This document shows positions 21,934 through 31,811 of a stretch of DNA of 36,524 nt, piece after piece. The stretch is from assembly GCF_000090795.2 (NCBI RefSeq), contig NW_003546261.1:358030-394553 (forward strand), given 5' to 3'. The notes beneath the pieces were generated by a model, which worked only from the letters and a program-made list of their open reading frames with translations, had not been told where the DNA came from and ran no database searches. Both the position numbers and the translations under genes were made by a program. This DNA is from Amphimedon queenslandica (lineage: Eukaryota; Porifera; Demospongiae; Haplosclerida; Niphatidae). How positions within the stretch are numbered: the stretch's first letter is position 1; each line of letters starts with the position of its first letter.

Positions 21934-22174
21934 CATTAGTCAGCAAATTTCTAGATATTGAGTAAATAAAACTACATGAAAACCAAAAATAGTACTGTAT
22001 TATTTGTCCAACAATCACTTTTCCTAAAATTAATGACAGAACTTGATTGGTAGATAAGTGTGTCTGCAAATAAATTATGCAGGAGTATTTTACAAGCTTG
22101 GCATAATAGGAAACATACATGTATTTAATAAGTGGCTATAGCTTAAACATAGAAAGAGCATTGAAAGAATCAAA
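21934..22174. other. no gene recognised
   Basis: AT-rich spacer between two MITEs with no recognisable feature. Confidence 0.4.
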
Positions 22175-22832
22175 ACTATGCACATAGGCGGCTGCAGGGG
22201 CAGGCAATGAGGGCAATGCCCTACTAGAATTTCTTACCGGAAGATGACATCATCATAATTAGCAGTTAATTAATAGTTATTTTGTAGTTATTACATGATT
22301 AATTCATAATTATAGCTAATTTTAATGACAAAAACTACATTATTTTGCTCCACAGTGATAATTAGTAGAGAATAAGCTGCTAACTGCATAGTTTATTTAC
22401 AGTAAGCCAGTCAGCCACTTTATAGGTCCATATCTATGGACACTTCAGGAAGACATAATCTACAGTAACCTGCAACTAGAATAACTGACTCCTTCATGTA
22501 GTAGCTTTATTGTTAATCATCATAGTCAGCTAGGACTCATTCAACAGCTAAATCACCTAGCTACAAATACCCTATATTGATAGGTCTTTTAGGTGCTGAA
22601 TTTTCTCCTCTTGAACATAAGAATGGCAAGGTAACTCTTCATTGAGTAGTTCAGAGCCTTTTTCAACTGGATTTTTCCCCAAAATGCTGAAATAGAAGCC
22701 ATAACAGGCTTAAAATCAAGAGCAAAGCATGTGGGTGTAGTCATAGGCACACATACTTTTTCACCACTCCCACATTTAGCTTCACTTTTGCCCTACTTGC
22801 AGTAAAATCCTGCAGCCGCCTGTGACTATGCA
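22175..22832. mobile_element. hAT-type MITE with perfect 8-bp duplication
   Basis: A 642-bp element (22183-22824) with ends CATAGGCGGCTGCAGG and CCTGCAGCCGCCTGTG, inverted repeats of 16 bp with one mismatch. Directly outside, ACTATGCA occurs at 22175-22182 and 22825-22832, an exact 8-bp duplication typical of hAT. The ends resemble those of the hAT transposon at 25421-28227 (CAGAGGCGGCGG), so that family may have moved it. No coding frame. Confidence 0.9.
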
Positions 22833-23748
22833 ACATGCAAAATATACCTTAAATTGACCTGCAATAGCTTCATGGCGATTGCTTCATAGCAATCATGATT
22901 GTGTAACCATTAACCAATTCAAATCAATTTCTACTAAAGTACAGCACATGAGTGTTATTGTAAAACAAATTTCCATTGTCCATGAAGAGATTTCTGTATG
23001 GCTGGTACCCTAAACATTTAGTACAACAGAGTGGACCAGCAAGGCATACATGTGTACATTACTTTTTTAACAAAAGTTATAACTGAAGTGGCTAACAAGC
23101 ATGCTAAGAGCCAAAGACATACCGATGTGACATTATGACTGCTTTAACTTCTTTGTGTCCGAATGCTACATAAATTACTACAAGGAGGAAGTATTAATGC
23201 TTTAAGATTTTTTACTCTATGTCTGTAATACAACCAACTCAAAACATTGGTGCTGCCATGATGTTGTCATCTTCAAAGGTACATCACTGTAACAATGGTG
23301 TGTTGACAGTGACACTCCTTTAAGTAAAAATTCCGTTCTCCCTTTATGATAGTCAATGTGACTCATAAAACTCTATGATATATTATGTTAAAACAGTAAA
23401 ATTGTAACTGGTTTAAAAACATCACTAATGCAGCAAGAAGTGGACGGCAAATTGATTATAATTAGGCCTTAAAATTTGTTACTTCTTTAACAAAATCCAT
23501 TAGACAAACTACATAGTTTAGCAATAGACTTCTGTCTTCTGAGCCATTTAGTGTGCTGAAGTGCTTGTACAAAGCAAAAGTGCTTCAATTACATTGTTAA
23601 AATGCGAACTAATGTTTAAGTACAATTGCCATAATTATTAGTATGTACAATTGGCAAAGTATGATTGCATGCATCAAACTATTTGAATTGTGTCATTTAA
23701 GCAATACATTTTGTCCTGGAATTTTTTTAAAGGAATCCCAACAATAAT
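22833..23748. other. no gene recognised
   Basis: About 0.9 kb of AT-rich DNA with no repeats or coding similarity I can name. It could be host non-coding sequence or old eroded elements. Confidence 0.4.
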
Positions 23749-24143
23749 TACAGAATGGCTAAGTCCGCGAATGCTATTCTGAGTTATGTGAAGAAGGTGA
23801 AGTCGAGCATATCAATGGTGTTTGGTCTAGTTTTCTAAAATCTTAGTTATTTTGTAGTACAATTAAAACATTTACGGTAACTTGCTCCACCTATAGGTGG
23901 GGTCTCAAGGTGTTATACAATCCCCAACACAATGTGACCACAATGGCCTTTTGAGTAACAATAAACATGCCAATATAACAAACCACTCCTATGTGAAGGT
24001 GCAGCATATCAAAGTTTAATAATTTATTTCCTATGATAGAAAATAGGGATGGTGCATGGTGGGAGTCAAGATATGCTTGACTTCACCTTTTTCATATAAC
24101 TCAGAAGAACATTCAGCCGCTTCGTGACCTTAGCCATTCTGTA
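23749..24143. mobile_element. mariner-like MITE with ~65-bp inverted repeats
   Basis: A 391-bp element (23751-24141) begins CAGAATGGCTAAGTCCGCGA and ends in the complement of CAGAATGGCTAAGGTCACGA. The arms stay similar for about 65 bp (TTCTGAGTTAT.TGAA.AAGG, GTGAAGTC.AGCATATC). TA flanks both sides, fitting a Tc1/mariner-type target. It lies just past the stop codon of the tyrosine recombinase gene at 24145. Confidence 0.8.
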
Positions 24144-24144
24144 A

Positions 24145-25412
24145 TTATGTTTCAGAAGGCTCAGTCTCACATATCAATGGTGTTGTTTGGACTGATTCTG
24201 CAAACCCTGAATCCCATACTGGGTTGTAATAGAAACGCTGAAAGGTCGAATCTAAACTCCAGTCTGCTGCACTAAGGATATCTTCAGTTGTGATTTCTTG
24301 CTTAGCAGCAGTTGAAGTGCTAGCACTACTGACAGGACTATGTGAGAGCACTGTAGCCTCTGCTACATATGTATTTTGTTAAGATTACTAGTTTAAACAC
24401 ACAGGTGTCTATTCCCGCCAGCTCCATGATTTGTTTTAACCATCTAGCAATAGTGGAAGAGGTGACTGGTTTATGTGGTGTGATGAAACAAATAAATAAG
24501 TATTTAGCATCCCCTCTTAATTCTCTGGTCCTCTCAATATGAAGGACCAGAGATTTCATTGGACATAGAGCTTCATCTCCATTAAATTTAGCAAAGAATA
24601 ATTTTTTAAAGTTTTTTTCTGGTCTGGATTGTTCAGCCAGGACAGCGGATATAAATACTGCACCTTCAGGTGTGTTCCTATAGCCTTTAAAGCTCAGGTT
24701 GGATAGGTGAGCTGAACGAGATGTGCGAGTCAATGCCAATAGCATGACCGTTTGTAAAGACAACTGCTTAAGGCTCATGTTGTCATTCAAGGTGTCGCTA
24801 CTAGTATAGTGTAAAACAAAGCCTACATCCCAAGTACCCTGATACCTTGGTAGAGGTGGGCATGTTTGAAACACTACCTTTCGTAGTATGGTGACCAATG
24901 GATGTTGACCAATGGATAGCCCACTTACCAGAGTGTGCATTGAAGCAAGGGCTGACCTGTATTCATTGAGTGATCATTGCTGATATCCCTCTTTGTAGAG
25001 GTAAGCTCAAAATTTGCTATATCGTCTATAGGTCCTGAAATGGGATCAGCTTCCTGTTCAGTACACCAGCTGATCCATCCTTTGCACATTGAGTCATAAG
25101 ATTTAGAGGCTTTTTGCCTCCAAGAGGATATGAGGAGGTCTGCAGCTTCTCCTGAAAGTCCTTTACTAGCATAGTGTTGCCTGAGATAGGCCACATGGCT
25201 AGAGGTGGTACCACAGGAGGTTGGTGGTCTGCTACCACTATTGCATTCTGCTGAACATTGATCCTCAGATGTTAACAATCCCAGGAATCTGGGGTACCAG
25301 GGTTGTGATGACCACACTGGAGCTACTAGGACTAAATCTGTCCCCTGCTCCTCCACCGTTGCCAGGATTCTTTCCACTAGGTTCCAGGGGGGGTTGGCAT
25401 AACTTTTCACCT
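24145..25412 (-). pseudogene. DIRS-like retrotransposon: end of RNase H region and tyrosine recombinase
   Basis: DIRS elements integrate with a tyrosine recombinase instead of a DDE integrase. After the hAT insertion the reading continues with QVKSYANPPWNLVERILATV and APVWSSQPWYP, the DIRS RNase H-to-YR junction, then a SAM-like N-terminal domain (YDSMCKGWISWC). After a frameshift near 24980 come PPLPRYQGTWDVG, TVMLLALTRTSRSAHLS (first catalytic Arg, about 24740), APHKPVTSSTIARWLKQ-like text, and, after a frameshift near 24365, EDILSAADW and FQRFYYNPV with the nucleophilic Tyr (about 24230). The HxxR box is degraded: the expected place reads HSPVSSAST. The stop is at 24145. Frameshifts make it inactive. 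Confidence 0.85.
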
Positions 25413-28235
25413 GTTCCCAGCAGGGGCAGCGGAAGAAAAACAAGGGAGGGGGGGCTGGCAAGAGGGTTTAAAAAAAGGGAAAGAAAAAATGGCGCGCGAT
25501 GCGCGCCAAAATTTTAGGGGAACCACACCCACTTTGGGTCTAAAATCTGCGAGTCCGCGCTTATTTTTTTGATATAGTATCTATGGTTGTTCATAATTAT
25601 TGCTTCGCAAAAAAAATTTGCTGTATATATACAGGATGTAACTAGCAATAAATTGTATTTTTTAAAATCACCGAAGTATGACAGTCTTCTGCTACTTCTC
25701 GAGACAAACTTTTGAGCAACTTTTAGTATATCTTGTATGCATTCATAATAATAATATTGTTTAGTCTTTTTTGAGTCATTGAAGACCTGAGGTAGGACTT
25801 TAGGCATCTCAAAGAAGAAAAAGAACGTTCAGCAGTGACCAAAGTGAGAGGAATTGTCAGGTAAAGTCTAAGTAAATGATTCACCTCTTTTAACATTGTT
25901 CTGGAAAAGCTGCAGCAATTCAGTAATTCTATTACAGTATTTACTGTAGTCACTTTCTTCACACCCATTTAATGTTCCGTATTCGGAGTGCTCACAATGT
26001 CTGGTAGTAAAGAGAGTTGAGTGGAGAGATTTTAACTTCAAATCTTTAGAATATAGATTTTTAAAACCATCTGAAAGTGTGACAGTATCTCCATTGCATG
26101 AACAAATGAGTATATTTTCAATTTCCTGAAGAACATGGAAAGTGTCTTGATCAAACCTACTTGTCAACTCCTGATTCACTATGTCTAGAATTTCATAGTA
26201 TTGACGTCGAAAATACTCCTCTGGACATGAGTATTGAACTGGTAAAGCACCATCTTCAAATCTTCGAGGTAATTTTCTAACTCTATGAAGAATAGGTTTA
26301 CCTGTATACTCAGTAGCTTCGTTTACAACAGATTTGTAAAAGGTATCAAAGGCAGTTTCAGAACGATGTCTAGTCATATAACTTTGAGCCATTTTCACAG
26401 CCATAAGGGCTTCTTGAGCATTAATATCTTTGTACTGTAAAGTGATTGAAGTTAGTTCAGTTGCGTTGAAAACTAGATGAGCCAATTTTAAGCCAAAAAA
26501 TGTGCAAAACTTTTCAATGTGAGGAATCAAACCAGCTCCTTTTGATGAAGCGTCTCCATGAGCAGAAGCTTATGTTTCTTCTAGCTGTTGAATTATAACA
26601 CCGTAATTTTTAAGAATAGCATCAATAGAAACTGTTCGTATGGTCCATCTTGTTGGGCAAAGTGGTTTGATGCCTGGATTAGCTTTGCATAATTGATCTT
26701 TTAATGATCTAAACTGAGCAAAACGCTTCGGTGAGGCTCTAATAAAGTTGGCAATATCAGCTGCTAGACTCAAAGCATCTCTGACAGAAGTGGATTGGCG
26801 AGAACTATCTTGAAGGGCTAAATTTAGACAATGAGCTGAACAATGAACATATAGTGCACAAGGTTCTTCAGCCATTAAACGAGTAGCCACTCCACTTAAA
26901 TGGCCAGACATGTTTGACGAACCATCATATGCCTGACCCCTGCAATTACTGAAGGAAAGGCCACAACGAGTAAGTACATCTATAATTGTACTAGACAAGG
27001 GCAAAGCATCAGTTTGTTCAACTTCAACCATACCTATGAGATCTTCATGAATAGAATGACAGCTATCAACCCATCTTATAGAAATAGCAAACTGCTCGCA
27101 AGTACTTACATCTTGGGTTTTATCTGCAATCACGGCATAAAACTCAGAATCTTTGATGTCACTGAGAATATCATGAAGAACTTGATTAGCCAATATTTCG
27201 ATTATTTCGTTAATTATGTCATGTGAAAGGTAACTATTAGTAGCAATCCATTCTCTCAATCCCTAAACATCTAACGCTCTACACTCTAATAACTGAAGTA
27301 AGTTCCCTTCCTGTTCACTATGTCCTCTGATTGGCAATCCTTGACGAAGTAAAAAATGTAGAGATTTTAACAACTTCAGAAACATGTTTCGGCTGGTCTA
27401 AAGTAAGTTGACAAGACAACTGTGTAGCCACAGAAGGCTGTTGCAATGATCGTAACTTAAGAGATGCCTCACTGTGCATCTGACATTTTTTGTGCTCCTT
27501 AAATCGTTCTTTTGCTTTCTTCCAATTGTCATATCCATTTACAATGAAGGCAAGATGACTTCTTCTAGATAGATATTTCAAGGTAATCAGGCCTTTTGAT
27601 ACAGCTAAATGACAATTATAGTAAAAGGCTTTCTGACGAGTCACACAGTACGTCAGCCAATTGTATTCCTTAAAACAACTTCTTTGACATCCTTGCATCT
27701 TCTTACCCTGGCACTTCCTTGACAAAGCACTTGATGATGGATGGTAAGGTTGACCCAGGCCATCGTCACAGCATTCTGATGAGCAAGTTTGTGTAGAATC
27801 TGATTCTTGATTTTCATCGTCATAGTTGTCATTTTCCATCTCTACTTGCCTATCGGATTCAGAATCATAATCCTCATCAGGATCAAAGAATTCTTGATCA
27901 CCATCAGAACACTCATCTTTATCACTGTCAGAATGCTCATCTTGATCTTGTGCTTTTCTCTTGCTTGTAGATAAAGTTGAGGTTGAAGTAGAAGGGAAAA
28001 ACCAGTGATGTGACTCTTTGCCATGGCTACCTTCCATACGACCTCAATTGAAGGGGTTAAAAATCAACAATTTTAATCCATGACAAAGGGTTAATTATAG
28101 ATTTAATCAAATTTTTAACCCTTGACATTTACTGTAATGGCAGCTAATTCAATGGGGGCTTAGCCCCTGTCCTTTTGTCTGAGAGGGGGCTATAGCCCAT
28201 GTAGCCCCCATGTTTCCGCCGCCTCTGGTTTCCAG
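25413..28235. mobile_element. hAT DNA transposon inserted in a DIRS element
   Basis: A 2,807-bp element (25421-28227) has ends CAGGGGCAGCGG and CCGCCGCCTCTG (inverted, 10 of 12 matching) and an 8-bp duplication GTTCCCAG (25413-25420) / GTTTCCAG (28228-28235) with one mismatch. Inside is one minus-strand transposase gene. Subterminal sequence contains G/C palindromes: GGCGCGCGATGCGCGCC (25490-25506) on one side and GGGGGCTATAGCCC-type repeats (28155-28210) on the other. Removing it with one duplication rejoins the DIRS frame across the site. Confidence 0.9.
25723..28037 (-). pseudogene. hAT transposase with TTF-like zinc finger, broken
   Basis: Cut-and-paste transposase of the ZMYM1/DUF4371-like hAT group. 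The ATG at 28037 starts a long acidic Ser/Asp-rich region, then a TTF-type zinc-finger-like segment (CFKEYNWLTYCVTRQKAFYY, ...HKKCQMHSEA). After a frameshift near 27330 the RNase H-like core follows: FYAVIADKTQDVST (first Asp, about 27140), GQAYDGSSNMSG (second Asp, about 26920), CSAHCLNLALQ and PTRWTIRT. It continues past a single stop at 26570 to 25868 and, after a frameshift near 25890, ends with the hATC dimerisation block LVTAERSFSSLRCLKSYLR (about 25840) and a stop at 25723. Two frameshifts and two stops (near 27262 and 26570) are the only breaks, so the copy is younger than the DIRS element it hit. Confidence 0.85.
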
Positions 28236-28580
28236 TCTTGGGAAAATGCATCTGTCCCTTTTGCTATTGGGTCTGGCCTCCAGCTGAAGAAACGGGATAG
28301 CTGATGGGTCAATCTCGTCGCAATGAGATCCATCCTGAGGTAAGGGAATTGGGCTCTGATCCGTCTAAATATTGATGGGTTCAGCATCCAGTGTAAGCGG
28401 TCTCTCATCACTATGGACTCTGAGTCCGCTAAAACGTTCTCCTTCCCCAGTAGATGCTGTCCTGTGAAGAAAATGTTTCTCTGGAGGCAACACATCCACA
28501 AGTCTCTTGCTATCTTTGTTGCCTGGTCGGAGACTGTTCCGCCCAGATTGTTGATACAAGCTACTGCAGTTTCATATACA
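28236..28580 (-). pseudogene. DIRS-like retrotransposon: RNase H region, 5'-truncated
   Basis: This is the upstream half of the DIRS gene cut by the hAT element. The minus strand reads VACINNLGGTVSDQATKIAR, LWMCCLQRNIFF, GKENVLADSESIVMRDR, then FFSWRPDPIAKGTDAFSQDW up to the insertion. This is the RNase H C-terminal region as found in DIRS/gypsy-like elements. Similarity ends near 28580 and AT-rich unrelated sequence follows, so the reverse transcriptase and left terminal repeat are missing. Confidence 0.8.
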
Positions 28581-29917
28581 TGTCTTGCAATGTAATTTAG
28601 ATCAACTTAATCGTAATTCTTAAAAACAACTTTAATGCCAATTATAATAGGAATGCAATGTTGACATAACAATTGAAAAGCAGCAATAATAGTACATCCT
28701 ATCAAGGTGCAATAACAATTACTGTACATGTATAATAGTCTCACGCATCTAGAGAGTTGATCTAGACAATATGACAGAACAACAAATGAAACATTTCCTT
28801 TATGATCAATTTATATTGCATAATGTCACACGTCTGTCAAACTTCACTTGCAATGCCAATCAAACTTGGTAGCACCAACAGAGGCTAATAAAATGCTTTA
28901 CATTTTTCATTATATGGACAAGTCCAGAGTGAACCTACATTAATTTAAATGTCATACCCTCATCCAAAGACTAACTGTGAGGACACTGGACCTTAAAGTC
29001 AATTGCACTATCCCATCCTTCTGTAACATCGATACTGCAATAACGCTTGAAACTGTAACTATTGCTTTTCAAAAGCATTCTGCAGTTCAAGTGGGAGGTT
29101 TAAGCTAGCTAGTATATATAGCCTGGACTTTCTAGACAATTCTAAATAAACACCAAATCCACTTTTAACATAAATAATAAACAATTGTACACTCACAAAA
29201 TTTGTATAATCTTGAGAGGTTCTTCTACTTAAAATTAGAAATATTTCTTTCATTTTTCATAAAATCAATTGGGCTAACTACATGAATAAGGAACAAATAC
29301 ATTGAATGAGAGGTACATGAATTACTGATTACTGCATTACATAATTCATTATGCAATTTTTCAGTTCTTGTCACAACTGTAATGAAATTTACGAAAAAGT
29401 TTTTAAATAATGTATAATGCATGCATTTATCGTATTCGTCACCCTACATGTATATAATGCAGTAACAAGAAAAAACTAAGTCTACAATTTACTAATAGCT
29501 AATTCCAGCTATGAAGTTTAATCTTCAATGAAGAAAGATAATTTTGCAAGTTAAAATTCATAGCAAAAAATGTGTGCTTGCTTACTTCCTTAGTGTGTCC
29601 AGGCTGAGTATATTCAGGAAAAATTATGAGTTACCACAAAGCATACTAAAGCCTCAAATTCTAGTTTAATTTTCCACACCAACTAGGATAAACTATCCTC
29701 CTAGTATGGGCTACCAACTGAATCTGGTACAACGACATGACCTGGCAAATATAGCAACAAGAAGGATGGCAAGATAATGGATGTAAACTGTGAGTGTAGT
29801 TACACTCACACATTCACAAACTTTTTTAATAACTGCTGTCTTTCTAGTAAACATAAAGTACAAGAAAATAGTGACAAGGTTGAAATATATGCATTTTTAA
29901 ACAAAAAATTAAAGAAA
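28581..29917. other. no gene recognised
   Basis: About 1.3 kb of AT-rich DNA. Short open frames (for example 29059-29253 and 29225-29422 minus) show no domain. No inverted repeat large enough to call an element was found. Confidence 0.4.
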
Positions 29918-31050
29918 CAAGATTGAGTGCGATTCTGAACAACCAATGAAAATACAAATAATCCTACTCACGTGACGCAAATTCTACTGTACATTGTACT
30001 TTTAATGTTATTATTCAAAAGTTATGGATCACTTTGCAATGTAAAGTAGAATTCGCATCACGAGAGTAGGATTTTCATTTTGTATTTTCGTTGGTCGTTC
30101 GAAATCCTACTCAATCTTGCTTTTTTCAAATTTTTTATGTTCTTGTTTGTGTTCATTTTTTAATAACATTTATAATATTTCTTCAGTTACAATTGTGATA
30201 CTTTTGATTTTAGACAGACAATAAGTTTCTTAATTATTGTTGTCATTGTTATGATTTTACAGCATTTATGAGGGACAGCACTGATTGAATTGAATAAATG
30301 GTGAAGGAATATCTACTACACTGATGACAAGTGAAATGAATACTATAGTCTTGACGTGAATTCTTATTCAAGAAGCTCTATCTTTCCAGGAGTCCTACAG
30401 CTATTCCTCCAGGTTCTTCCTGTTGTCAAGTTCATATTATCATTAGTATCATAACGTTAATTAATTGTTTTGTGCTTTTAAAATATTTCATCACACACTG
30501 ATATATGCAAGATTAATAGCTTCTCTTAGCTGGAAACCTCCACTAAGTATTGCACTTTGATTCCAGCATAGCTAGCCTATAGCAAGGTAAAAAATTACTT
30601 GCTGTTCCCAGTTCTGCAATCTAAGCATGCGTGACCACGCCCAAATTTTGAAGCACATGCTTTTTCAATTAACAAAATGGCGGCATGACGTAAGCTGGTG
30701 AGATCCAACTGTAATGGTATCACTTCTTATTTTCTGGGAGAATGATTCTAGGGGACAAGGACCTGCGCATGCCCTGTTGGAGTAGAATGGTATAAAAATT
30801 AGCCTTCCATCACCAGACAAGATCAAGATATCAATCGAGAACTGGATTGACAGGAGATCATGATGATGATGATGATGAATATGAAAAACGATGGCTTGTT
30901 TAACAGCTGGTTCACCACTTTTTGATTTTCCTCCCAGAAAAGGTCTAGAGCCACGCTAGTGGCACCATTGGAGTCCTGTGGTCAAAATCAGGTCCTCTAT
31001 AAAGTCCAGTAAGCATAGGTTGTCTTTCTCCCGGTATGGCAAAAGTCTCA
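29918..31050 (+). repeat. composite fold-back repeat, copy C
   Basis: Third copy of the repeat at 1453-2621. Its fold-back module (29918-30119) starts CAAGATTGAGTGCGATTCTG and ends with the mirror CAATCTTG, shorter than in A. The spacer aligns with copy B, and the right module has CCTCCACTAAGTATTGCA (about 30537), AACAAAATGGCGGCATGACG (about 30669), a (GAT)n run at 30862-30878 and AGAGCCACGCTAGTGGCACC (about 30948-30967). It ends just upstream of the RecQ-like gene. Confidence 0.75.
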
Positions 31051-31219
31051 CGTAACCAGACTCCTCCCCTTTTTGAATTTGGGGTGGCGGGGAGAGAGTC
31101 TGGTGTACAGGCTAGGTGAAGCTGTACAAAGGGTGACCGTCGGTCTGGTCGGTGAGACTTTCGTAATCAATAAAAGTTAATGAAAGAGCATTAATTGCAT
31201 TATTGATATTCATTAAGGC
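31051..31219. other. short inverted repeats upstream of the RecQ-like gene
   Basis: CCAGACTCCTCCCC (31057-31070) is mirrored by GGGGAGAGAGTCTGG (31089-31103), and AAAGTCTCAC near 31042 by GTGAGACTTT near 31152. These could form a stem-loop before the helicase gene or mark the boundary between the repeat and the gene-bearing unit. No promoter element can be picked with confidence. Confidence 0.45.
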
Positions 31220-31436
31220 GTGGTCAATAGTAAAATAGAGAAAGAAGAGTCTAGTACTTTTACCAAGACTTGTGTCTTAGAAGTGGCAACGAAACTTCAG
31301 ATCACCCTTAAAGACAAGCAAATGGATGCCATTATGGCATTTATGTCCGGAGTAGATGTATTTCTTTCCCTACCCACTGGATATGGCAAATCTATGATTT
31401 ATGCAATGCTTCCAATGGCTTTTGACCTATATAAAG

Positions 31437-31482
31437 GTGCTTTTTTATTAATTTGTATGATATTACAGTCTTATTTTTATAG
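31437..31482 (+). other. intron 1 of the RecQ-like gene
   Basis: GTGCTTTTTT...TTTTTATAG, 46 bp, phase 1. Removing it joins LYK to EQQGSIVICISP, restoring helicase motif Ia in frame. Confidence 0.8.
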
Positions 31483-31763
31483 AGCAACAGGGTAGCATTG
31501 TAATATGTATAAGCCCTTTAATTTCTTTGATGATTGATCAAAGATCAAAGTTTCAAGCAATGGGTATAGTGACAGAATTTGTAGGTGAAGACCAGTGTGA
31601 CTCCAGTGCCATGAGAAGAGTACTTGCAGGAGAGGTTCAGCTAGTGTACGTAAGCCCTGAGAATATTATCTGTAACCATATGTACAGGAACATGCTTTTG
31701 TCCCCTGTGTGTAAAGAAACTAGTGGCAACAATTGTCGATGAAGCTCATTGCGTGAAGACATG

Positions 31764-31811
31764 GTAAGTATAATTATTTTGCTAGTGTTTCATATGTACT
31801 ACCATTATTAG
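31764..31811 (+). other. intron 2 of the RecQ-like gene
   Basis: GTAAGTATAA...CATTATTAG, 48 bp, with a consensus donor. Removing it joins HCVKTW to GDSFRAAYAH, the normal sequence after the DEAH box. Confidence 0.85.

Noticed and set aside
27014..27226. 70-codon plus-strand open frame in the hAT transposase
   Set aside because: Antisense to the conserved catalytic part of the transposase; no independent similarity.
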